64,000 bases of DNA from Akebia trifoliata (taxonomy: Eukaryota > Streptophyta > Magnoliopsida > Ranunculales > Lardizabalaceae). Every line of letters begins with the position of its first letter. Positions within the stretch are counted from its first letter, which is position 1. The notes under the pieces were generated by a model. The model saw only the letters and a program-made list of their open reading frames with translations, had not been told where the DNA came from and searched no databases. The position numbers and the translations under genes are program-made. Shown here one piece after another: positions 21,651 through 33,484 of this stretch. Where the stretch lies: NCBI GenBank assembly GCA_017979445.1, contig CM030706.1:11766967-11830966 (forward strand), given 5' to 3'.

Positions 21651-24600
21651 TGACTTATCCCAGAAATACCATTTTATTTTCAACAGTAGATAGAGTTTCT
21701 CTTGGCTAGTCATTTCGACTGGGAATTGACCTATAACTAGGTAGTTGACAATGCCCGCATACCATGGAGTGTTGGCTTGAGAGATTTACATAAGTTGTTC
21801 ATCGGGAAAGGATTCAAAGATGGGTAAGGACTCCTCGGATGACTTATTAACTATCCTAAACAAGTGATCAGCTACGACATTTTCTACCCCATTTTTGTCT
21901 CGGATCTCGATATCTAACTCTTGTAGAAGTAGAATCTAACGGATTAGCCTTGCTTTATCATCTTTCTTTGATAGAAGGTACTTCAATGTTGCATGGTCTG
22001 TGTAGATCACGACTTTAGAGCCTATGAGGTAGGGGCAGAATTTTTCAACAGCATAGACCACTACTAGCATTTCCTTCTCTATTGTAGAGTAGTTAAGCTG
22101 AGCATCGTTCAGGGTTTTACTAGCATATTAGATAACATGAGGTTGTTTTTCGATTCACTGACACAAAACAATGCCTATTGCATAATCTGAAGCGTCGCAC
22201 ATAACTTTGAATGGAATGCTCCAGTTTGGAGGTTGAATAATGGGTGTCGAGGTTAACTCGGACTTGAACTTGTTGAACGTAGAGAGACATGATTCTGAAA
22301 AGTCGAAAGGAACATCCTTTCCTAATAGTTCACATAAAGGCTTGGAGATTTTTTCGAAATCTTTAATGAATCTACGATAGAAACCCGCATGGCCTAAGAA
22401 TAACCTGATTTCTTTAACCATTCTAGGAGGTGGTAATTTTTTTATTAGACCTACCTTCGATTTATCTACCTCAATCTCCTTAGTAGAAACAATGTGCTCT
22501 AGCACAAACCTCGATGTTACCATGAAATAACATTTTTCCTATTGAGGACTAGATTGACCTCTTTGTAATGTACAAGGACCAAAGTCAAGCGATTGAGACA
22601 TTCATCAAAATTTGGTCCGAAAATTGAAAAATCATCCATGAACACTTCGAGATATCTTTCTAGTATGTCGAAAAATATATTTATCTTGCCCCGCTGAAAA
22701 GTAGCGAGTGCATTGCACAATCCAAAAGGCATGCGACGATACGCAAAAGTTCCAAAGTAGTAGATGAAAATTATTTTCTCTTGATCAACTTAAGCAACGG
22801 GTATTTGGTTGTACCCGGAATAACCATCTAAGTAGTAATAATAAAAATGTCCTACTAGACGCTCTAACATTTGATCAATGAAAGGTAAAGGAAAATTATC
22901 CTTAGGAGTCATCGAGTTGAGTTTTCTATAATCGATACACACTCTCTATCCATTTTGGACTCGAGTGGGGATTAATTCATTGTCTTGGTGTACTACCACA
23001 GTGATACCAAACTTCTTAGGAGCTGCTTGTATAAGACTCACCCAATGAAAATCAGAGATAGGATAAATAATACTCGCATCTAGCAATTTTATCACTTCCA
23101 TTTGAACCACGTCTTTCATGACAGAATTTAGCCATCTCTGAGGTTCTAAGGAAAACTTAGCGAAATCCTCTAGACGAATAAGGTGCATCACCACAAATGG
23201 ACTAATTCCTTTGATATCACATATGGTCCAACCAATAGCTTCTTGATGATCTCTTAATACTCCTAACAATTTTATCTCTTGGACTTCAATGAGGTGAGAG
23301 GAAATGATCACAGACAAAGTTTGATTCTTGTCAAGAAATGCATATCTTAAGGTCTTTGGAAGCGAGTTGAGTTCTAATTTTGGAGGCTCGACATGGGAAG
23401 GAACAAGACTCGATGTGCACACAAGAAGACTTTCAGCTTTTGTGTGCCACCGCATAGAATCTAAGAGTGGAACGGATTCAAGCAAAGCATTGATTTCGCT
23501 TATAGACTTTTCTACGTCCAAATCAAGGCCAAAGTGAGCCAAACATTTCGTTAGGGGATCAGAGTACCCTAACTCTTGACACGTTTGATTGATTAGCATA
23601 TCAATCATGTTCACTTCTTTCATACCGTCATTTACATCAATTCCTTGAAAATTGTGGAAGACGTTCAATTTCACTTTCATATCCTCGAATACTAAAGTCA
23701 TAATCTCGTTTCTACATTGAATGACTGCTTCAGACAAAGCTAAGAATGGACGTCCTAAGATGATAGGAATATGACTATTCGGATTGATGATTGGCTTTGT
23801 CTCTAAGACAACAAAGTCAATAGGGAAGTAGAAATCTTTGACTTTAACTATCACGTCCTCAACTATACCCTTTGAAATTTTTATGGACCTATTGGCTAGA
23901 CTCAACATGATATCGATGGGTTTCAAAACCCCCAAACATAATTGTTTCTAAATCGAATATGGTAAAAAGTTCACACTAGCCCCTAAGTCTAAGAGACATT
24001 TTTTGACTACTTGATTTCCAATGTGAATGGAAATTATCAGACATCTAGGATTCTTAAATTTTGGTGCAATCGTTTGCTGGATGAATGACAAAGCTTGGAC
24101 TGCCATGATGGCTTCCCGAAGAAACAATGTTTTTCTCTTAGTTGTGGTCAAATCCTTCAGGAATTTCGTATAAGAAGATATCTACTTAATGGCATCTAAG
24201 AATGGGATATTGATATGCATATGTTAGAGGACTTCTAAGATACCCTCAAACTTCTTACTTTTTTTGGAGTCTCTGAGGCGATGGGGGAAATAAAACTTTT
24301 GGAATTGATAAAATGATGGGAGGATTTTCCAAATCTTTCTCCTTCTCTTTTGGAGACTCTATGACTTCTTTTAAAACTTTGTCTTTCTCTAAGAATTTTT
24401 CTCCCTTGTCAACAGGTTGGACCTTGTTGTCCCCCTTCTTTCCCAAACGCAAGGTGTGGATAACCTGGACTGAGTCTTGTGGAGCTCCAGAATGACTTCC
24501 TATTTCGTATTGACATTTCGTTCCGTTTGGAGTCGAAGGTTGACCTCTAGGGTTAGGGATAGTCTGACTAGGAAATTGACCTTTATCTTTCCCACTTAAG

Positions 24601-25667
24601 GAAAAAACTAACTGTCCCAATGAAACTTCCATCTTAGTTATGGATTGTGTAGTGACCTAGTTAATCTGAGTTTGATTTTGATGGGTTTGCTGTTGAGTTT
24701 TGATGAAATATTGTTGATGCCTCACTAACTCAACAATCATAGATTCTAAGGACGATTGTTGTTGGGCAAGCTGATGGTAATTGGTCATGGGATCTGGTAT
24801 GATGGTTCTACAATCTGTAGATTGTTGGGGTTGATAAGGAACTTGAGGAACAATGGCTTGGTTTATAGAAGAACCATATTGCTTGGGAAAACACTTATTA
24901 TTACCTAACGGACCATTAAATTGAATAGGTTCATTATGTCTGTACGAGAAATTAGGATGGAACCTATTATCTAGGTGATACGTTTGACTGAAAGAGTTCG
25001 GAGTTGGCTTCCTAAAAGTATTATAGTCATTAATCACATATGCTTTTTCAGCTTTAATTTGAGTCAAGTTGGGACAACACTCGATCAAATGGTCATTGCC
25101 GTCACATATGACGCATAAAGAACTCGATTCGACAGCCACTTGCGAAACTGTACGAGGATCTAGGTGAGGTTTGGATATTGAGATGGTAAAGGCATCTAAC
25201 TTTTTCGTGAGATTGTTTATCTCATTCACTAGACTAGACATGACATTTTTTAGATCAGGGTCTACCTTCAACTCATACATGTATGTCTTCCTAACCGGAT
25301 CATTTCTATCAAACTCTTCCTGGTTAGTACTCCAGTTTTGAGCACTCTTGACTAACTCTACGAGGAAATCGTATACTTGATTGGAAGTCTGGTTCATAAA
25401 CTGACCTTTATGCATAGACTCGACTAAGGTACATTGATTCATTGTTAATCCTTTATAAAAACTTTACAGCAACTGTGCTTTGTCAATGCCATAGTGTGAG
25501 CACTTGACCAATAAATTATTGAATCATTCCCAAGTTTGGAAAAATTCATCATCAGGACGGGCTCTAAAATTTTTAATGGAGTCCTTCATTTTCTCAATTT
25601 TTGCCACAGGGTAGAATTTGACCATAAATTTCTTGGATACAATATCCCAAGTGGCTATAGAATTGGG

Positions 25668-26631
25668 TAGGGGTGCACATTGGATTGGGTAAATCCGAGA
25701 TCCGAACCAATCCGAAGCTTTTGGATTGGATTGGTTCGGATTAAACACACCCACGTTCGGGTACGGATCGAAGAAAAAAAATCCGATTAATTTGGTTCGG
25801 TTCTGGATTAGGATATAATAGAACCGAACCAATCCGAAAACCGAACCAATTATATATATATATATATATAATTATTTAAAAAATAAAAATTTTGGTTATT
25901 TATTTATTTCTTCTTCTTCCTGTTTGAAGAATTCTGCGAACAGAACCCTAGTCGCCGTCGTTCTTAATCTCAGTCGTCTCTCTCACTCACCTCACCTCAC
26001 CGCCTTGCCAACTCATCGAAAAACGAAGACTGAACTCTCTCTGATTCAAAAAGCTTTGATAAATCTCTGAGCTATCGATCTCTCAGGCGCTTTCAATTAA
26101 CGGTAAACAAATTTAAATTCTTCTCGAATGGATCTTGAATATATTTCTTATTTGTTTAGGAGAATAACATAAAATGGCCTAAATGCCATTATTTTAAACC
26201 TTAAGCCAAAACCCCTTCATTTTTCTTGGAGAATTTTTTTCATTTTCAACTTATTGAACTCATTCTCTATCTCATCTTCTATACAATCTACTGTTTTCAA
26301 CTTATTGAACCTCATCTGCATCAAATTTCTTAAATGAAATATAGAAAAATTTTAATTTTTTTATTATCCCATAGTCCACGCTTAAAAAAAGTCCTACTTG
26401 TTTTTAAGGTTTGAAGATTTGAGGAGATAGAATGCTTGGATTGAGGAAGAAGGTATCTATCTTCAAATAAGTATGAGAACCGAGAACCGATCCGAACCAA
26501 GATTGGATTGGATTGGTTTGGTTCTATAGGGTAATTGGATTGGTTCGGTTTCAAATTCGTAGAACCGATCATGTTTGGTTCGGTTCCAATTTTGTCAAAA
26601 TCCGAACCAATCCGAACCATGTGCACCCCTA
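25668..26631. mobile_element. Nonautonomous hAT element with captured leader-like sequence
   Basis: The ends TAGGGGTGCACAT and ATGTGCACCCCTA are inverted and are flanked by the 8-bp duplication GAATTGGG (25660-25667 and 26632-26639). Subterminal GGATTGGTTCGG words resemble those in the hAT at 14847-16009, and an internal TA tract lies at about 25851-25870. Between about 25910 and 26110 the base composition changes to a CT-rich stretch with AGAACCCTAGTCGCCGTCG, which looks like a plant 5' leader ending at a GT donor-like site (ACGGTAAAC). No transposase is present. Confidence 0.87.
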
Positions 26632-26645
26632 GAATTGGGTGCTAG

Positions 26646-29478
26646 TGTGGCACCCTGCCAAACGTTAACACAAAATCCCATGTCAAATCTCGAGACACAA
26701 GGTGGTGCTGCGAAATTTTGGTATGATCTCATATGTTTATGTTAGCATTCCAAGGCGTTCAACCTGCACCTGATAAACAACATACAATCCTGCATATATC
26801 CATATAAAATATAATACTAGCGAAAGCCTATATACATCTAATAACATACGAGAATCAAAGTGCGGAAGAAGAAGTTTATATACATGATTATACAGAAATT
26901 CCTTACTCTAATAAAATTCCTAACGCTCAAAACCAAACTCTATATTATACTTGGACAAATCGACACTACTAAGGGTAATAACCCTAGTACTCACCAAGTG
27001 ACGGAGTCTGATCGTCTATCTGACCCACCAAGTGGTCCCCACTCGCTGGTTCTATGCCCGTCTCACCTACAGCAAGTTCTGAAGCTAAAAAAATAGGAAG
27101 GAAAGGGTGAGTAACAATGGTTACCCAATAAGAAAACAAACAATTTCTGCTAATAACCCTTCCTAATATGAACGAATAAACATACTGCATTATTTTAACA
27201 ATACAAAGTTTTATAGAAGAAACTACGATAAACTAGTACATATAGCCAGGGATGAGCAACTAAACATTTTAAAACTGACATTACATCAATCAACAGTACT
27301 CACTATAGCATTTTCTTTATATACAAATCTAATTGACAAAATAGAAACATTAAACATGTATTTCATTTTATATATCAAAATAAGGCAACAGATACATAAT
27401 ACACTATGGTGGAGTATTAGAATTAGAGAGTTGGGATTCACGACTAGATCATTCTCAGTCGAGACATGATGTTACAATTCTTCTCTGACTTTTAGTTCCT
27501 AATTTTATGGCCGATTGCTGCACTTACCATACTTGGTTGACCATTTATCCGGCTTAGGCGGGCTATTTGATGTAACTGTAAGCAATGGGTCTCTTTTCGA
27601 TGTGTCAGAACGTTTGACTACTATAGATTGTTAGTGATCACTGACTAATCATCTTCGTCTATGCCTATCAGGAGTGCATGTGATTTCCAAATATACAAAT
27701 CATTCGTATACGACCACCTTTACATTACAAGTTCACTGGTAAAGATAGAAAGGAATAACCCGGATTCCAGTTGTGACTCCATTCTCATACGCGTCCCATA
27801 CCATGTATGAACTTGGTGGTCCCTATTGTACATCTCAGGATAGTACACCACTCCGGATGATATGACGCACTATCCCTTCAAGCATTCATAGACTCTTTAA
27901 CAGCTCACAAATATATATATATATATATATATAAAATTTTCATTCAAAAGCAAAAGAGAAATTAATAATACAAGACTGAGAATAGATATTCAGTTTCCCA
28001 CCATGCAACTGTGGCCAACCGATCTAAAATAAATAACTGAACGAAAAAGTAAACAGTGCCTCGCGTTAACAGAAAGTAAATAAACATGCAACCAATAACA
28101 TTATCCCTGGATATCCATTCACCAACTTACACACAACACAACAACGAAAAATGTAGACATCACCCATCGGGTGTGACTTTGACATTTTACCGTTTCATAC
28201 CATTTTTCCCTTTTTCAATTTTTTTACAATTTTCAATCTCTCAAATAAAATATCCATTTTCTGATATTCATCAACTCAATATGAGTTCATTGAATATTAA
28301 ATCATATTTTCCTACTATGAAATTCATTTTTATCAATAATATTGAAAAAATACAAAATTTATATCAAAATAGGGTCCGAGTAGTACATAGGACTCAAATG
28401 ATGGAAATAACCCATTGAAATATCATACCCACGTATAATTTGTTAAAAAATAAAATTAAACATATCAAGCATGCAATTTCTAGTATGAATTTTGAAAAAA
28501 AAACAAAATAATTCTAAATTTTGGAAATACATCAAATTTTTTTGATAAAATCCTAAACGTAATTTTCACAATCTACGATTACTAATAGAAATTGAGAGTT
28601 CCTTACAATCTCTGTGGGAAATGATTGAAGTGTGTGCACGAAAATCGAGAAAATTAACACGAAAATCGAGGTGATTCAAACTTCAAGATGGCTGATTTTC
28701 GAATCTAACCCATTGATTTCAAATATCTCGACGCCGTCGTCCTTTCTTCCTTCTACGACAGATGACGGTTTGATACCGAAACAGACAAAATTCGAGGTCA
28801 AAATTTTGAAACTCTCATATATAAATACGGTTGATTTTTGACAATACGGGATGAAAAAGAAAGTGAAATGGAAAGAGGTTGGGTGGATTTTGTAGAGAAC
28901 ACGACTGCAGACGTTTCTTCCTTCTGTGTCGGTTGTCGACGATGAGCCATTTGTGAGGGATCTGAGTTTGAAAATTTAAAAAAAAAAATATATTTGTTCT
29001 TTTTAAATTTCGTTGGCTATTTTGGACGGTTGGAGAAGACGAAAATTTTAAAAAAAATTTAAAATTTTAGGACAAAATCAATATTTCGCATATTATTTCG
29101 TTTGATGATAACTTGACCGTCCAGACTCCAAAAGTGAATGAATACTCTATTTCATCTAATTTTTTGTTCCGGATCTAATGGTGTGATCAATTTCTATAAA
29201 TTTTATCTATAACAAAAATTTACATTTTTAGCTCGAGGTGACCCTTAAAATTGACGTCGTTTTCGTTTTTTATGATAATTTGACTTTTTGGACTTCAAAA
29301 TTGACAAGTAAATAGTCCATGTTCAATAATTTTTCGTTACAAATCCAATGGTATAATCGAATCTTAATAATTCTTTCTCAAGGTCCTATAATTTTATATT
29401 AAGTCCCACTTTTAGGATTTTCTTAAAATTTTACTATATTTTTCCTCGAGATACGAATCAAAAACTCAGGATTTTACA
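26646..29478 (-). repeat. Solo LTR of a Tekay-like gypsy family, perfect TSD
   Basis: This 2833-bp unit starts (minus strand) TGTAAAATCCTGAG and ends GGTGCCACA. It is flanked by GCTAG on both sides (26641-26645 and 29479-29483). No pol or second LTR lies between, so this is a solo LTR left after recombination. Its organisation parallels the LTR at 2881-5426 (same kind of start, and a shared GGATAAATGGTCA block), but it is a different family. Small open frames inside it carry no recognised domain. Confidence 0.9.
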
Positions 29479-29880
29479 GCTAGGGAGTTCAACCATGCAG
29501 TTGCGTGGTCTTACATGGATAATTGGAACAAAATAAGTTTGATACTCTCCTCATCTAAATTCTGATTTCTAAAAGTTTGACATATAGTCAATAATCGATT
29601 AAGGTGGGTGTAAGGTTGTTCACAGTCTAAACCGTAGAACTTAGGGAGCATATTGATGGTGACAGTCCTAAATTCAAATTGAAGTGCATTGTTCAATGGT
29701 AACACAATGCATGTAAGAAGATATGCGGAAGTTGGAGCGAAGAGCTTATTGAGAGTTTACTCTTGATTATCCATCATAACTACTGATGGTGTCTTGCGTA
29801 TCCTACTAATGGTACGTTCGATCTCAGGATAAAATGGTTCTAATACGTTACTCTGTGAACGTCTACCAAGCATGCAAATC

Positions 29881-31029
29881 ACACAATCGATCAAACAATT
29901 ACGAAAAGAAAAGAATGGACCTAGATAGGTTGCCTAAAGTTAGACAACTCCTAATTGAGTAGAAATAGCACAACTAGCCTTCCAACTCGGTTCTATAAAG
30001 TCAATTTTGAATCATTCAGATCTCCAAATCGGAGGTGGCGCGCAATGCATAAGTAAGGGCACTCTTAATCACCTTCCTTTCTTGAATAGACTGAGTCTAT
30101 CCCCTCAAAGGACAAGATCTTACTAAATACAAAAGATGACCAAGAAGCTCAATTAGCACAACTTGAAGCAGAATTTCTCCTATTGAGCTCGTGTGCACTT
30201 TAGTCAAGTCTAATTGATTTTATTTAATTTGATTGTATGAGTAGTGAGTTGATTATCTTAATTAGAGCAAGGAATTGGTAATGACTTCCAATCTTTATCT
30301 TATCATGCCATCCCTAGGAGAAGGATATTTTTTACTACTTAATTAACTATTCCAAGTATTGCAAATTGAAAAAATAACACACAAAGGCAAGGAGTAACCC
30401 ACTAGCATAGAGAGGCATAGGTGTTTCGGGATTACCTCCCGTGCTAGACGGGGTGAAGATGGTTTGAGTCGACTTAGGCCACCAATTCTAAATTTGGTAT
30501 GCGAACCTAAGGAGCCGTGATGGTATCGACCACCCATTTTCCTTCCTTAGTTTATTACAATCCAAGCCTTCTTGGATAATTAAAAAAAATTACAAGGAAT
30601 CTTATACAAGAGTTTCTAAAACAGAAAAATAAATCTAACTAAAGATTAAAGGAAATTGAAAGAAAAAAAAAATATACACCTACAAGGAACAGAATAGAAA
30701 TGTTAGCAGAAATGATAGTAAATGAATTCAAAAACTAATTCTGACTTATCAAAATCTTGTTGACTTTGTCACATTTGATAAACAATTTCGTTCTACCCCA
30801 AATTGATATACTATAATAGTTAATCGGAGATCAGATCAGAAAGTTACAACTAGTTTAAGTTCTGTTGTCTCGGGTGAAAAAGAACATGGGAATGACCTTT
30901 TTTTTCAATTTTTTTTCTTCTTTCTTCTCTCTTAAACCTTCAAGAACACTTTAATTTACAAAAAGAAATCAAAAGAGAAAAAAAAATAAAATAAATGAAT
31001 TTTAAATCAAAAGTTACCACTACCTTTAC
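29881..31029 (-). other. Leader of the Athila-like element
   Basis: This is the untranslated stretch between primer site and gag start, as expected for Athila-like elements with long leaders. It is A/T-rich with many stops in every frame. No host gene is visible. Confidence 0.55.
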
Positions 31030-31052
31030 CTTTTCCGGACAACGACACCAAA
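31030..31052 (-). other. Primer binding site, tRNA-Asp-like
   Basis: The minus strand reads TTTGGTGTCGTTGTCCGG just after the LTR end. It resembles the tRNA-Asp primer sequence used by Athila elements (TGGCGCCGTTGCCGGGGA), with several changes. Confidence 0.6.
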
Positions 31053-31056
31053 ATTA

Positions 31057-32266
31057 TGGTAGTACTATCGTTGTTCATCCTACTGGAGTTAATATTAATC
31101 TCATTTTTACCTTACTTGTGAGGCAAGTAGGGGATCATACCCAAGAGAAAGGGGGAATATAGTTAATCTAAGAGGATAAAATTCATATCAATCAAATAGG
31201 ATTAAAACTGTCTTTTTCTTCATCGATTTTTGAACTTATCAAGAAAATTTAAAGTTACTGGAAAATGAACCAAAGTAAATGAAGTTAAAAGCAAGTAAAC
31301 TTATGAAATTAAAGTACTATTAGAGGTGGATCTACCTAAAACATGTTAATGAGCAACTCCTAGTCTCTAGCCTTTTTATAATTCAATCATAAGGGCTTGG
31401 TGTTAGCTCCTTAGATCAGAAAGTTTAACAAATGAAATCAAATGAGAAAACATAAACAAAGTAGAATTCTTTGAACTTCCTATTACCAACTATCTACTTC
31501 AAGCATACTTTATCTTGATCTAATCTAAGCATACAGTATCTATATTAAGAATAAAAGGTATAAGATATCTTAAAAAGAACTTATGAGTATTTTAGATAAA
31601 AGAAATGTATGAAATTAGAAACAACACAAGAACTTACTCGAAGCTTTTCCACTCTCCAATAGAGAGGAGTTTAGCCTAATGTCATCACAAGAAAGGGAAG
31701 ATAAGAGATGGAAGAACTTTTCTTTATTTCATAGAGAAACTTACAAATTCTTCTTCTTCTATTTCTTACAAGACTATTTAGCTAAAAAGAAAATAAACTA
31801 GAAGATAAAAATACAAAAATATAAGAGAAGAGGCCAAGTACCTTAGATTAAAGGAGTTTTGAATGAGAGAACCAAGAGAGACTTTCTCAAGAGATTAAGG
31901 CTCTATTTATAGAGAAAAAGGTGTGTAGAAGAGTCTAAAAGTAGCCTCCAATTTTCTTTGCACAAAAGGATAAAAGAGGAGAACATGAGTTAAGGATTAG
32001 GGCATTCCAAAGTAGGCCCAAATGCTTTCGCCTTGAGATTTTGACTTCAAAATACTGATTTTCTGTACAAGAAACACACGTAATCAGATTTATCTAGTAA
32101 ATAAATTTATTTATGTATAATTAAGCCTAATTATCATCTAATAACATACAACATGATGTTTCGAGACTTATCATGATTATTACCTTAATACGGAGAAATA
32201 GTGACAACAATCAAGATAAATGTCTGGGAAACGTGTGTATAATTTAGTGTTTCGAGACACTCATCA
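31057..32266 (-). repeat. 5' LTR of the Athila-like element
   Basis: On the minus strand it starts TGATGAGTGTCTCGAAAC at 32266 and ends at the CA at 31057-31058, just before the primer site. It is about 1210 bp. The LTR at 36700-37973 starts the same way (TGATGAG) and shares a CAAGTA-type block near its end, so the two are related families. Confidence 0.65.
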
Positions 32267-32279
32267 ATATCCACTCTCC

Positions 32280-33484
32280 AACATACACACCCAAAAAGAG
32301 TTTACATTCTCATTTATAAATTCAAAGATATCGTACCTACAATGCAATCCCTTCAAGTTTTAACATTCAAATATTTTTGTTCTCAATTTTAACTAAATCT
32401 AAAAGTAAAGTTTTCAATAATTTTAAATATCAAAAATCATTTTATAAAAACATATTACAGGAAATGGCCAAAAATAGGTAATGTTAGCAATTTAAGACAA
32501 GATCATTGACGGGTATTCAAAGTTGCAGAAAGCTAATGAAAGTTTGGCAAAGTCTCAAAAATGTCATTTTTCAAAATTTCTCAAATGGAAAATAGGTTTT
32601 TGGAAATAGAATTCTTAAATAAGTGATTTGACATCATGTAATTTTTAAAACTTAGTTTAAAAGAAAAGCCCAAGAAGATTGGAGTCGAAAATATGACAAA
32701 AACGTCAAAAGTCATATTTTATTCTTGAACCCAAAAATTAGATTTTGATTCTTTGATTTTTGCATTTTGAAACAATTTTTATTTGGTCCAAATAGGGGGG
32801 GTATGCCTTTATTTTCATTAAATAACTTAGAACAAATGAAAACTCATTTACTTAAATGTTCTTAATAAAAAGAAGATACTGAAAATGTATATGTTGGTAG
32901 GGAAAAATAATGTTGAAAAATTGATTATGTCGGTGCCATCGACAGAGGAAATGTTTATTTGACGGTGACAAGGTTGGTGGCAACGTTAGTTCTACCGTAA
33001 GCACAAACCAACATCAATATATTTTTTTTCTAGAACTTTTCCAATTTTGCCCCTATTACAATTGATCTAATGAAAATAAAGGAACAACTAAACTAATGAT
33101 TCTGAATTGAATTACTAAAAATTTGTATTACTCCTTCAATTTTGTCCACAATTGGCCCTCCTTGAATATCTAATTCCAAATTGCACAAACCTACAAAGAA
33201 AGTAGAAATAGGGAGATCAAAACCAAAGTTATATGAAAATCTGAAAAAATAGAATACACTAAAGAAATGTTGGAGGTCATAGAAGTTTGTTGTCAAAAGC
33301 AGAAAAGCATACCTTCTATAAAGTCGCGCCATTACGAAAATCAATGGTGGCGTAGCTTGGCAGTGAGCAACAACTCTTAGATTTTTTCCATTGTTTGCCT
33401 CTGGAATGTATTGAAAATTCTCAGAACATAACAGAAATTTGAAATTTGAGTATTCCCTCAATTTGAGTTTCAAGACACCATCAT
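32280..33484 (-). repeat. Decayed Tekay-like LTR fragment
   Basis: The minus strand of about 32450-33050 lines up by eye with about 34600-35070 of the solo LTR that follows on the plus strand (shared order of AAGTAAAT, TTAATGAAA.TAA, a C run, then TTCAAGAA.AAAAT). The remaining part to 33484 may be its leader; an open frame there (33093-33473) has no recognised domain. Borders are not sharp. Confidence 0.45.

Larger units (their letters stand above)
21650..29880 (-). pseudogene. gag-pol: Athila-like gag-protease-RT-RNase H remnant
   Basis: Gag starts near 29880 and continues past two insertions to about 24250; it includes a zinc knuckle (CVICDGNDHLIECC) near 25080-25125. The protease motif is near 24000. 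RT is at about 22520-23300 with FMDD at 22640-22651, and it passes a frameshift after NLVLN near 22540. The RT-RNase H connection and RNase H run from 22523 to 21700 (IRWILLLQELDIEIRD, VENVVADH). Removing the two insertions rejoins the gag frame exactly across the target duplications. An in-frame TAA lies just before the break, at about 29508-29510, and other stops and shifts are scattered through the element. Confidence 0.82.
21650..32266 (-). mobile_element. Athila-like Ty3/gypsy element, interrupted, 3' end missing
   Basis: The 5' LTR (31057-32266), a tRNA-Asp-like primer site (about 31030-31052), a leader of about 1.1 kb, gag, protease, RT and RNase H run in order on the minus strand. Motifs such as LLDLGASVNFLPYS, FLGHAGFYRRFIKDF and MCDASDYAIG are characteristic of the Athila group. 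Gag is interrupted by a hAT element (25668-26631) and a solo LTR (26646-29478), and both have target duplications. Integrase and the 3' LTR are missing; the sequence changes to copia near 21650. Confidence 0.85.

Noticed and set aside
28086..28418. 110-codon open frame with a mixed composition
   Set aside because: It lies inside the minus-strand solo LTR (26646-29478) and shows no domain; chance open frame.
33093..33473. 126-codon minus-strand open frame
   Set aside because: No recognised domain; it sits in a decayed LTR-like region.
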